This document shows, in pieces, positions 20,417 through 29,639 of a stretch of DNA of 64,000 bases. A program made the translations under genes and the position numbers. The stretch is from Lucinisca nassula (lineage: Eukaryota; Mollusca; Bivalvia; Lucinida; Lucinidae), in contig OY757019.1 in the NCBI GenBank assembly GCA_963580285.1, positions 65,988,587-66,052,586 on the forward strand, given 5' to 3'. The notes below the pieces were generated by a model. That model did no database searches and was not told where the DNA came from. It saw only the letters and a program-made list of their open reading frames with translations. Position 1 is the first letter of the stretch. Every line of letters begins with the position of its first letter.

Positions 20417-21090
20417 TCACATAGGTTCGTCTCCGTTAACTCTCCAGTTTTTACAGCGTTTTGGATCCAATGTACTCGCTAAATTATCGGATGCTTTCCC
20501 GAAACCGCTTAAGGTCGCACTTGACCCGAACATGAACCCTGTCTGTATTTCAGGCGGTGCCCCGACCATATTGATGTATGTACAGTTCGGTGACCATTTG
20601 TAGTGTTCTTGGATGGCGTCGTCATCTCGTTCCCAAGAGCTGAGTTTTACGTAACAACTGAATCCGATTTCCTCGTGTAATAAAGTCCCGCCCTTTCCAG
20701 TTGGTATTTGTTTGCTTGTTTGTTTGTTTGTTTGATTTGAGGTTTAACGTCCCCGTCAACACTGTAAAGGTCATTTTGGAGACGTTGCTTCCAATTTTGT
20801 GGGACTTTTACCCGACATTGAGATGAAATTACATCTCAAGCCCTGTCGCCCAATGAAACCAATAGGGTTTATTAGCATGGACGGTCCGCCTCGCACCGCG
20901 GTTCCTGGACAGGCTTAGATCCTCTAAGCGGTTTACCAGTACTAGTGTGCGGGCCGGATCAGCTCTGCGTGGAAGCATCGTGCAGCCCATATATTTCTTC
21001 AAGCCCCTATGGGCGGGGGCTAACCAGTTGGTATTTATCCGGTTGCATCTGTTTAGGATAAATATCGAATGTTTTGAGTCTATTTTATTT
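20417..21090 (-). pseudogene. BIR-like gene, copy 2, interrupted by a SINE and 5'-truncated
   Basis: On the minus strand, 21037-21090 gives the domain start, an S1 SINE (20710-21023) interrupts it, and 20417-20709 gives the rest. The C-terminal reading has SSWERDDDAIQEHYKW and SPNCTYI, matching the W-x-x-x-D-D, E-H and P-x-C landmarks of BIR domains. A Gly/Ser-rich tail then ends with TGA at 20417-20419. As in copy 1, the zinc Cys-x-x-Cys region is shortened and the frame shifts there. The upstream start codon and TATA box present in copy 1 are deleted. A host gene captured by a viral ancestor is the likely origin (inference). Confidence 0.6.
20710..21023 (-). mobile_element. SINE family S1, full length, with 13-bp target duplication
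   Basis: Flanked by the direct repeat ccagttggtattt at 20697-20709 and 21024-21036. On the minus strand it runs from 'gttagcccccgcccatag' to '...gacgttaaacctcaaatc' and an (aaac)n tail. It sits inside the BIR-like copy 2 and so inserted after the Polinton. Confidence 0.9.
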
Positions 21091-21673
21091 TATAACATTT
21101 GTAGAGAAAGATAAAATGTGAGGAGGTCCTTAAAATGTACCCGTCATACTCCAAATCGGGATTCTTTATAACGGTGCCATAGAAGGGAACAAATACTGTC
21201 GTTATAGCGAGGGCCCTCTGTACGGGATATTTAGCTCCCCGCCCCTCTAGGGCTCAAATAAATAGATCGGGCTGCACGTGTCTTTCACCCCCACGAGTAC
21301 TGGTAAACCGCTTAGAGGGTCTAGGCCAAACATCCCACTTATTAAGCTGACCATGACACCGCACCAGCGTTTGACAGTGGTTATATCCTAAATGTTGGAC
21401 TGGAAAAGTGCTGCTGCCGTGCACTGGCACACGCCGCGCGTACAACGTTAAAACGACGTCGTTTCGTTTAACACGCGCAACAATTTGCGTGAACGACTGA
21501 CCGACTGTCCCTGACCAAACGGAGCTAACCCTGATCGAGCGCATATATCGCTCCGCCTCCGCTATGCCCTCAGTCGTTGGTCGGTTATAAAAATGACATC
21601 TCAAGCCCTGTCGCCCAATGAAGCCAATAGGGTTTATTAGCGCGAACTGACAGACTCGCACCGCTTTGCTTGG
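21091..21673 (-). repeat. Right arm of the 583-bp inverted repeat inside the Polinton
   Basis: Reverse complement of 13646-14228 with few differences. Its outer edge lies within the end of the small-protein copy B, whose last 11-12 codons are therefore derived from the arm. Its inner edge abuts the BIR-like copy 2. Confidence 0.85.
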
Positions 21674-21945
21674 TTACGCTTCTTACCACCTTCTTTCTTA
21701 CGTTCTATTTCGGATTTTGCCATCTCTACCGCTTGAGCAACAGGACTGACCAATTTTACCACGGGTATCTGACTTTCTTTAAATTTTCTGTTTCTTTCAC
21801 CTACGCCCACCACGAAACGACCGAGGTGATCGGGCTGAACGTACCCGTCGCTCAAGTCTTTAAAATGTTGGTACCATTTGTCATAGTCTGGTATATAGGG
21901 GACCCATTTTTGCGATTTAATATCGTACACTTCGACTGAGCCCAT
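21637..21945 (-). CDS. Small Polinton protein with PDYDxWYQHFKDL motif, copy B (C-terminally altered)
   Basis: 102 residues. The N-terminal about 90 residues (VYDIKSQKWVPYIPDYD, WYQHFKDLSDGYV, VVKLVSPVAQAVEMAKSEI) parallel copy A at 17648-18025, with about two thirds of positions shared by eye and a shorter central linker. The last residues (CESVSSR) come from S1/inverted-repeat sequence that replaced the original tail. The start region upstream (21960-22200) has no clear TATA box. Divergence between A and B is far greater than between the two inverted arms, so this duplication is older or reflects two different parental elements. Confidence 0.6.
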   Translation of the reverse strand: MGSVEVYDIKSQKWVPYIPDYDKWYQHFKDLSDGYVQPDHLGRFVVGVGERNRKFKESQIPVVKLVSPVAQAVEMAKSEIERKKEGGKKRNQAKRCESVSSR

Positions 21946-22207
21946 TTTGTTTAAAATGTAACACGCAATGTAGATCGTTCGAATCGAAAGTGAGATGTTT
22001 TTCTATCGCGTGGGTTGACACTTTACAACACGAATTCATTTTGAAACTGAGGTCTTGACCAGCACGCAGAAAGGTTTAACTCATTGCTCCAACCAATCAG
22101 ATGAGATCATTTAGACATGACCAAACTCGCTCTGTATTGATCAATATTTTTTTTTTTTTGCTCTGGCTACGCCCCCACGATATCTGTATAAATTCCATAG
22201 CCGAGAA

Positions 22208-22490
22208 AGATTCTCCGAGATACAAATGTTGTAGATATGTCCGGTAAAGGTCTCGCACAACTGGAAGCAACGTCCCCAAAATGATCTATACGGCGTTGAC
22301 GGGGACGTGAAACCTCAAATCGAACAAACAAAACTTTTTTTCCCGGGATTCTCCGAGATATAAATATTGTAGATATGTCCGGTAAAGGTCTCGCACAACT
22401 GGAAGCAACGCCCCCAAAATGACCTATACGACGTTGACGGGGCCGTTAAACCTAAAATCGAACAAACCAAACTTTTTTTTTCCGGGACGC
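22208..22490 (+). repeat. Tandem duplication of an S1 3' fragment
   Basis: Two about 140-bp units, each running from 'attctccgagata' through 'gtccggtaaaggtctcgcac' and 'ggaagcaacg' to 'gttgacgggg'. The second half is the S1 SINE tail. The same variant wording ('tccggtaaaggtctcgcac') is used in the piece at 13.46 kb, linking these copies. Confidence 0.75.
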
Positions 22491-22589
22491 GGTCCATTCC
22501 TAGTTTCTCACATCAAATCGCGCTCTTCAAACACCTTCCATTGTTTTCCCGGTTTTCGAGGCGATAATCGTTTTGCGGGTGAGAGAATT

Positions 22590-22818
22590 AATTCGCGCCC
22601 CATCAATACTATACCGGGTAGTATCTCCCTAAATATTGGGATAGGAGCGCTCGACCGAACGGGGTAGACCCCGATCACCCCCGACCTGATCGGGGACAGC
22701 GAACTTCGCCAATCCGCGGGAACATCTTTCGCCTCAAAATTTAGGATACTTACGGCGTAATTAACTCGAATTACGTCATTCGAACACTCGTCCGATATTT
22801 AGGGTAGTTTCGTCATCT
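22590..22818 (-). repeat. Polinton right terminal inverted repeat
   Basis: See the left repeat. It reads outward as 'accctaaatatcgg', 'taattacgccgta' and 'gagatactacccggta'. An extra 'atcggggtctaccccg' patch is not in the left end. Confidence 0.75.
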
Positions 22819-22934
22819 AATCGTTTCACCGGAAGTTATACAAATGCTGCGCATGCGCAGTTCGTGACGCTAAAGTAACGCTAATACTACTTTATTTTCT
22901 GGTGATAATTTGTTTCTACTCAAATCTTAGGTTT

Positions 22935-23300
22935 TCGTCGCTCGTTATAACCGCCACATCGTGGCGGTTCTAACGAGTACTTGTACCTAGGGCAGTAATA
23001 AAAATAATATATACCCCTGTAAACCCCAGATTTCTTCATATTAAGTGGGGTTTACAGGGTGTTAGTTACACATGATGATTCTTGCAAATATGGTGTTAAC
23101 AATATACAGTTAAGTTTCGATGAATAAAACATTGGTGGCTCGTTCTACAGTCCATCAGGTGAACAGGGCCATGAAACGAACACCCTCTTAACCTCACTTT
23201 ATATAGAGAAGCTGAGGTTTATGGGGTGTACATTATTTTTCTTAATTCTTCTCCAAGTCATGGGTTGTGGGTACTCGTTAAAGAGCACTCAAAACCTACG
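22935..23300. repeat. M1 miniature repeat with two hairpin modules
   Basis: Module 1 is a near-palindrome at 22940-22977 ('cgttataaccgccac' / 'gtggcggttctaacg'). Module 2 pairs 'cccctgtaaacccca' with 'tggggtttacaggg' about 30 bp apart. A second, weaker module-2 pair lies at 23185-23225. Related copies are at 26.63-26.88, 38.47, 39.95-40.1 and 58.43-58.57 kb. No target duplication was identified. Confidence 0.65.
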
Positions 23301-23795
23301 TTTGCCGTATAAATAAGATAAAAGACCACGGATATTCCTCAGAAGAGTAGCCATCTTGGAGATGTGAAAAATGCACTATGTTCACACGGGTGTGTTATCG
23401 TAATGACTAGAAAAAGACTCCCAATAACTGCTCAAATTAATACATTTGAGATAATTGTCTCATTATGTATGTTGTGTGCATTCATTATCATTGAGTAAGC
23501 ACGGCATAGCATTATTTTAAAGAAAATCAAAAGTTATCGCTTTTTGGTCTCATCACGAAAACACGCGAAAACACGAAAAGTCTGACCCCTCCAGCCCCCA
23601 CTCTTATATAGTAAACCTTATTTTTTCTTATTCTGCTCTAAAATATAGATTGAGGTATATGGGCCATTGAAACTCGATTGGACACACATTCATTTCTATA
23701 TTTGCTGATAAACCACTCCAGCACCTAAATCTATATGGAGAACAGAAAAAAAAAAACTTGTGATATCGAACACGACAACCCCTACCTTTAAAAAT
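23300..23795. other. No recognisable feature
   Basis: A/T-rich sequence between an M1 repeat and an M2 palindrome. I see no credible ORF or shared repeat. Confidence 0.4.
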
Positions 23796-23799
23796 TGTG

Positions 23800-23875
23800 T
23801 AAATCCAGATCAGATGGCTTCTGAAGAAGACATATGATCAGGATCTACTCTGTTTGCCACTGTTTGTGGATTGAC
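23800..23875. repeat. M2 imperfect palindrome
   Basis: 'gtaaatccagatcagatgg' faces 'tgatcaggatctactctg'. The same design recurs at 26.30, 37.44, 37.64 and 37.94 kb, each about 60 bp with 20-24 bp arms. Confidence 0.55.
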
Positions 23876-24014
23876 CAAATATCTATTAAGTAATTTGATT
23901 GGTTAATAGTCAGAAATGGGTGTGGCTTAATTAAATTATTAAGCAGGATACGAGTTAAAAGGTCACTACAAGTTACGATCTAAATATATCTGTCTGAATG
24001 ATATATGTAGCTGG

Positions 24015-24540
24015 TATGTTGGCTAGCAGGTCAGATTCACAATTATCTGATTAATCCGGAGGTCGTGAAAGCGAATCCCGGCTCGGCCACTTTCTTTCGC
24101 GTGTATGTGTGTGAATTCGGGTTTAACGTCGCTTTCAACAACTTTTCAGTCATATCACGACGGTGTCTGGTTGCGACAGGAAGCTCAATGCTCACTTTTA
24201 TAGTACTGCCTCACTGAAGTATCATGTCCCAGACACATTACATGATACCACACCCAGTCACATTATCCTGACACTGGGTCGACCAGTCCTAGCTCTACCC
24301 CGTAAATATGAGTGCCAAGTGAGGAGCAGCTAGTACCATTGTTAACGACTTTGGTATGTCGCGGCCCGGGATCGAACCCTTGACCTTCCGTTCCCCAGAG
24401 CGGACACTCTACCAACTGAGCTATCGGGGCCGGTCACTTTCTTTCGTAGATATTTGGTTTTCTCTCCACCGCTGATTCAAGTAGGACAGGTTTCAGCTAC
24501 TGGCTAGAGAAAGAGCACTGAGTACTGAATAAAATATGAA
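24015..24540 (+). mobile_element. SINE family S5-like copy interrupted by an S3 SINE
   Basis: 24015-24099 has a tRNA-like head ('ggtcgtgaaagcgaatcccg', B-box region). After the inserted S3 element the body resumes at 24447 with 'ttctctccaccgctgattc' and 'cagctactggc', matching the S5 copy at 6.5 kb. The interruption point carries the 12-bp duplication described for the inserted element. Confidence 0.6.
24100..24434 (-). mobile_element. SINE family S3, full length, with 12-bp target duplication
   Basis: Flanked by cactttctttcg at 24088-24099 and 24435-24446. On the minus strand the head 'gatagctcagttggtagag' (A-box) and 'gggttcgatcccggg' (B-box) is tRNA-like, the body carries 'tgatatgactgaaaag', and the tail is 'gcgacgttaaacccgaa'. 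The intact head shows a Pol III-type internal promoter. Confidence 0.92.
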
Positions 24541-25748
24541 GTACGAAATGAAATCTCTGATCTTCAAGTTATGTCTTGTAATTTTGGAAAAAAAAATTAA
24601 AAAATATCTCGGGGTACTTATCATTTTTAACAGTGTACAGTAATGTGCCTAAAATGTAGGGAACCTTGATCTTTCCTTTTCCAGTCATTGATGATTCGCG
24701 CATAAAGGTCATAGTGCAGGCTGTATGGTAAACACTGTACACCCTGATCAGAATGCATGCTCATCTGTGTGTACACTGTTTGCTCAAGTACTTCGTTGTC
24801 CCAGTTTTTAGAATCATTACGATTTATAAGATATATTTTGTGGTTCATTTCTGAGTCTGAGGTCATCCACAAGAACAGCGGAGACTCGCTAATATAATGT
24901 ACATTTTAATTTCATATGTGCTTTTATATGTTCGTTCATCATGTGCTCACAGTTTTGTTATATCACCATTATAAAAGTAAATTGAGCATGTCTGTTTTTT
25001 ATACAACCCATCGCCGCAACAACTACTTTCAACTTGACTGAAATGTGTTTGCTTTACCAATATCTTGCTGTCGTAAGTAAAAAAAAAACTGATGTTACTG
25101 ATGAAGTTGGAAATTTCATAAGCAACAAGCAGTAAAAATAAAAAAAAATAATAATGATATTGGCAAAAATAGAATGCATTTAAAAACAAATTCAAGTGTA
25201 CCCAGCCATCAAGAAATCATTACCAACACTGGACTAATAAGCATCGGGCCTGTCTAAAACGCTGAAAAACCTGCTGAATTCAGCAGGTTGCTGATCAGCA
25301 GATAGTGACTAAAACGCTGATCTGCTGAAATGCTGAATATTTATTAAATATGGTGATCTTGTGTATTTTTCACAGTTTAAGTGTTTATGTATGTGTTTAT
25401 TCAATTTTTAATTATGTATTTATTTATTTGTTTATATTTTATGGCCCAATTGACAGTGTTGGTGCATTCATTATAAATTGCTGACACCACTAGACACCTA
25501 TATAGAGAGTACTGCCAGTACATATCTACGTGGGTTTAATAGTATTTTATTGCATACAAACAAAGCAAAGTGGTTGGGTCACAAGTATTACCAACATCAG
25601 TTACGACCCTTCCCCTACAATATCACAACTAAAATTTAAATTCACGTGACAGTGGCAAACAATGCAACATTCTAAAAATATGAAAGATGATATGTAACAA
25701 ACGTATACAACAGCTAAATAAATAGTAAGGAAAATAGATAACATAAAT

Positions 25749-25750
<2 letters not shown>

Positions 25751-25840
<90 letters not shown>

Positions 25841-25893
25841 AAATTTGGTTTGCCAGGTGCCTCAGCGTGAAGGTAAAGTGGGTTGTGGAAACG

Positions 25894-25940
<47 letters not shown>
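25751..25940. repeat. (GT)n microsatellites
   Basis: Two pure GT runs at 25751-25837 and 25894-25940, separated by 56 bp of SINE-like sequence. Val/Cys or Thr/His ORFs across them are artefacts. Confidence 0.98.
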
Positions 25941-26090
25941 GAGCTTTGCGCACCACCAACAGCTAAGATCATGCGGAGACAATACCTCAGTTTGAAGATT
26001 CCTCCGAAAGCCTGGAGAAGCCCGGAATCGACCCCACGACTCCTATGTTTATGATGCGAGTAGCTTAACCACTACAACATGGAGATTGCT
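25845..26090 (-). mobile_element. SINE family S6, tRNA-like head, minus strand
   Basis: On the minus strand 'tgttgtagtggttaagctac' (A-box region) and 'gtggggtcgattccgggc' (B-box) lie at Pol III-promoter spacing, followed by a body with 'ctttcggaggaatcttc' and a (CA)n-rich 3' side. It lies within the 2.24-kb TIR element. Confidence 0.55.
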
Positions 26091-26299
26091 AGAAGTTGCC
26101 AAACTCATGTAAGTACCAAATAAGCATCTGCCTATGATATCAGCGGCGTCACGCATAAAAGGTACTTAGCGTATATTACAACATTACAAGTAACGAACTT
26201 ATTATTTCATCATTTATTATTATTATTAATTTATTTCATTTACCAGACCATACCCGTACCAGACTTTGAACCAATCAGATAACTTATGTAATTTATTCC

Positions 26300-26362
26300 T
26301 GCAAATTTCAGTGTAGATCCTGATCAGACTCAGAAGCAATCTGATCTGAATCTGCACTATGT
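26300..26362. repeat. M2 imperfect palindrome
   Basis: 'gtgtagatcctgatcagact' faces 'atctgatctgaatctgcact' around a short loop. Confidence 0.55.
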
Positions 26363-26624
26363 GCAAAGATAGGTGTTATCAGGAATGACATGTTATTGCT
26401 TAGACTGGTCCGTTTGTAGTAAACTGTTTTCCATTCATAAAATCATAGAGTGTGAAACGTGTGATAAATAAATAGGCTGTTACAAAGCATGTTCGGCACG
26501 AGCAAAAGTAGTAGAAAATGAATGGAATATGTTTACTTCTGAGTGGTAAGTGTAATAATAAGATTATAGAGGTGTCTCTTTCTCTCTATACAAACATGTA
26601 GACAGATATTCATTACGAAAAGCA

Positions 26625-26880
26625 CGCCTTACCCCTGTAACCAAGGTTTTACTTTGTCAAAGTGGGGTTCAAGGGGTGTCAAATTTTTATAGGCGTGTTT
26701 CCGTGATGTAAAGCGACTGCGTATAGAAAAGTATTACGTGGCCCGGCCGATTGATAATTTGGAGACGGTTCTAACGAGTACCCACAACCTTCGTCTTAGA
26801 GGAGGATTCAGAAAACGTTTTTTAACCTAGTAAGCCCCATTTTACTCTATAAAATGGGTGTAGGGGGTTTAAATTACGCA
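26625..26880. repeat. M1 miniature repeat
   Basis: Contains 'acccctgtaaccaagg', 'gtggggttcaaggggtg', 'cggttctaacgagtaccc' and a second 'aagccccattttactc' / 'aaaatgggtgtaggggg' pair, in the same layout as the copy at 22.9 kb. Confidence 0.55.
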
Positions 26881-26881
26881 C

Positions 26882-26883
<2 letters not shown>

Positions 26884-26967
<84 letters not shown>
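26884..26967. repeat. (GATA)n microsatellite
   Basis: About 21 uninterrupted tetranucleotide units. Confidence 0.98.
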
Positions 26968-27494
26968 TTCGGCAAGTGTTGTGTCAAGGCAAATTTATCG
27001 ACAACAAAATCAGTAAAGGAGTACTGTATTTCATTTCTATACGTAAGAACAGGGACTCAAGGTTCTCGCCTTTTATAACAAATATTTCGCCGTCCGGTAC
27101 GTATATCATGCAAACAAACAGCAGCAGCAGCAACTACAACAAATATAATTTCTTCTATAAAATTGCTTCAAGATGTGTCACCAGTAATATGTCTAGGAAA
27201 ACCTTTTACTTCAAAACCTTCAGCATCTCACTGTTTATATTCTGTTATATTTGCATACATGCAGCTCGATATGGCAATAATATTAATGTCTGTGGCGTAA
27301 AACAAATTAATTAAATTTATAAATATTATAAATAAACATAATATTAACATGCACGGCCGGTTTTCTGGCCCAAAACAATAAAATATACAAAAATTCAGCA
27401 TTTCAGCAGATCAGCGTTTTAGTCACTATCTGCTGATCAGCAACCTGCTGAATTCAGCAGGTTTTTCAGCGTTTTAGACAGGCCCATAAGCATC

Positions 27495-28450
27495 TGCCTA
27501 TGATATCAGCGGCGTCACGCATAAAAGGTACTTAGCGTATATCCGTAAATTGATCACATAAATGCACATGCGCAAAGTCTCACTGAGGCCAGATATTTGA
27601 TTCTTTGTCTGAACCTTCCTCGAGTCCCATATATTCTTCATGCATACAGCGAAGACTCTAAGGATGCCGCTCATATTCTTTTAAGAAAATTAAAATGGAA
27701 TGTCCATGAGATAGAAGCGAAGTTTGGACTACATTTTATAGAGTGATTTTTACCACCAGGGTCAGTTTCCAAATGAATGTGATATAATCCCGTAATTAAT
27801 AATACCCCCAAAACTGGGAGCATTGCTAAAGTATACTGCGGGATGAATTCAGAAATAATTAATTGAGTAATTCATGTAGTTGAGGAAAAAAATGAATAAA
27901 AGTTAAATACGAACTACACGGCTTGTCAAGTCCAAAATATACCAATACCCTGTAACCCCCCCCCCACCCCCATCCCCGAAAAAAAGCAAAGGAAATTGAA
28001 CTGTGTGCTTTTGGGGCTGTGCTTGTACATGTACTTGTATTATAAATAAGTTTAGGGCTGTGGCATACATGTACTGAAACTTAGTTCACACAACACGAAA
28101 ACACACCCCAAGAAACAAAACAAATAATAATAATAATAATAATAATAAAAAGTAATAATAATAATAAAATAGATTTTGCTTTACAAACAATTCTGATACT
28201 TCCACATCCATGACCCACGGCAGTGCGCGGATAACCGTTAGAATCATGTCAAGCCCGTTCCAACCAGTACCCACTATGCAAGTCCCCGAGAAGAACATGA
28301 AAAATATGTAGTGTACATCCCTGCAAACCCCTTTCTGACTGTATCAAAAATGTAGTCTGATGGGGCAAAACATTACACAGGTGTGCCTTCATGATGTAGG
28401 CCCACTGACTGCTCCCGAACAACATGTATACAATATGTGTGTGTGTGTGC
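27495..28450. other. Unassigned sequence with small simple repeats
   Basis: The first 57 bp (27486-27541, 'ataagcatctgcctatg...') duplicate 26123-26178 inside the TIR element. The rest holds a poly-C run at about 27957, (AAT)n at about 28120-28165 and a short (GT)n at 28437. No gene is supported. Confidence 0.5.
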
Positions 28451-28656
28451 GTAAAAAGTAAACAACATTAGCACATGGACTGTTTAATAGTATTTTTATT
28501 ATTGCCAACCGGTTTCAGATCTTCAGGACAATAATGGCGTCAAACTTACTTTTTACAGACAGTTTGACGCCATTATTGTCCTGAAGATCTGAAACCGGTT
28601 TGCAATAATAAAAGTACTATTAAACAGTCCATGTGCTAATGTCGTTTACTTTTTAC
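28451..28656. mobile_element. 206-bp foldback (MITE-like) element
   Basis: Two arms of about 95 bp with few mismatches face each other around a loop of about 15 bp (centre near 28553). The ends are gtaaaaagtaaac / gtttactttttac, and the arms contain 'gacgccattattgtcctgaa' and 'atctgaaaccggtt'. No coding content. An (AT)n run follows immediately (28678-28710). Confidence 0.85.
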
Positions 28657-28674
28657 ATATAATTATCTTGTTTC

Positions 28675-28710
<36 letters not shown>

Positions 28711-28711
<1 letters not shown>

Positions 28712-29083
28712 TGTCTCAAAACTCCAAGTGACTGGAACACCCGGCCTGAGACATCAGCAGCCCGAGATAAAAGGAGCCGAAATCCAAAGCAGTACCAACA
28801 CAACGCACAAAACCCAGTCCGATCCAAGCCACTGCCTGAGATATCAAAGCCTGAGACAGCGCGAGTACACTAGTTATGAAATGAAAGACCACAATGGAAG
28901 AAATAAATGGGGCTTGCGGCTATGTACAATAGGGAAAGGGCTGGGGAGGGGAGTTGGGGAAATGAGTTTACTTACGTACAAACCTCTTTGTGCTGGTGTA
29001 TCACGCAGTATCATTAAGAGGCCCTTTCTGTGCTCCCTGAACACTTCATCACTTAATGAAAGAAAAGTGTTTGTACTGATGAT
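28711..29083. other. Unassigned unique sequence
   Basis: A moderately GC-rich stretch with a 191-codon plus-strand frame that begins in the (AT)n tract and ends in an S1 SINE. Only the centre could be unique, and it has no recognisable motif. I do not call a gene. Confidence 0.4.
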
Positions 29084-29096
29084 TTGTTCTTCTGTT

Positions 29097-29393
29097 TCCC
29101 CGCCCATAGGCTTGAAGAAATATATGGGCTGCATGATGCTTCCACGCAGAGCTGAATCCGGCCCGCATACTAGTCCTGGTAAACCGCTTAGAGGATCTAA
29201 GCCTGTCCAGGAACCGCGGTGCGAGGCGGACCGTCCATGCTAATAAACCCTATTGGTTTCATTGGGCGACAGGGCTTGAGATGTCATTTCATCTCACTGT
29301 CGGGTAAAAGTCCCACAAAATTGGAAGCAACGTCTCCAAAATGACCTTTACAGTGTTGACGGGGACGTTAAACCTCAAATCAAACATACAAAA
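29097..29393 (+). mobile_element. SINE family S1, full length, with 13-bp target duplication
   Basis: Flanked by ttgttcttctgtt at 29084-29096 and 29394-29406. It runs from 'tccccgcccatagg' to 'gacggggacgttaaacctc' and an A-rich tail. Confidence 0.9.
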
Positions 29394-29639
29394 TTGTTCT
29401 TCTGTTGGGTAGAATAATTGTGTGAGTAACTTCCGTCGTTCTGACTCGTATAACTCACACTCAACTATAGTGATCTACAGTCTCAGTCCCATTAAGACTG
29501 TAGCCTAGCCGTAACTTTGAGATTACTGTCTTTTCTTCTGTGAAAGGTAAAGACATATACTGAGGGGTCTTTAAAGACACTTTTGGTCTGTACTCATACA
29601 GATGTCTGCCAGTGTCTGCTGCATCCCAAGACCCTTGTC

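Larger units (their letters stand above)
12440..22818. mobile_element. Polinton/Maverick element, internally deleted and rearranged
   Basis: About 10.4 kb bounded by diverged terminal inverted repeats that start 'agatgacgaaa' at both ends. Between them are an adenain-like protease, an FtsK/HerA-type packaging ATPase, two copies of a small conserved-looking protein and other small ORFs, the gene types that define Polintons and their viral relatives (established knowledge). Not seen are protein-primed DNA polymerase B, retroviral-type integrase, or major and minor capsid genes. Roughly 5 kb instead consists of SINE halves, a 173-bp satellite-bearing insertion, S2 repeats and a (CCA)n tract. No matching 6-bp target duplication was found at the ends I chose, so the true ends may lie a few bases away or be degraded. 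Confidence 0.75.
25246..27485. mobile_element. 2.24-kb non-autonomous DNA element, perfect 93-bp TIRs, 9-bp target duplication
   Basis: TIRs at 25246-25338 and 27393-27485 are identical by eye over 93 bp and start gggcctgtctaaaacgctga. The 9-bp duplication ataagcatc flanks it (25237-25245, 27486-27494). Inside are (GT)n, a tRNA-headed SINE, an M2 and an M1 repeat and (GATA)n, but no transposase. A 9-bp duplication is typical of MULE or Merlin superfamilies (established knowledge). The TIR itself contains two perfect palindromes, cctgctgaattcagcagg and ctgctgatcagcag. Confidence 0.88.

Noticed and set aside
12434..22824. 6-bp target duplication for the Polinton
   Set aside because: aggaga on the left and aatcgt on the right do not match at the ends I set, so I report none.
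24360..24434. Possible tRNA gene (minus strand)
   Set aside because: A- and B-boxes are good, but the acceptor and anticodon stems do not close, and the sequence continues into a SINE body with a target duplication.
25629..25982. Thr-His and Val-Cys repeat proteins
   Set aside because: Translations of the (GT)n tracts, as are those at 33782-33998 over (CA)n.
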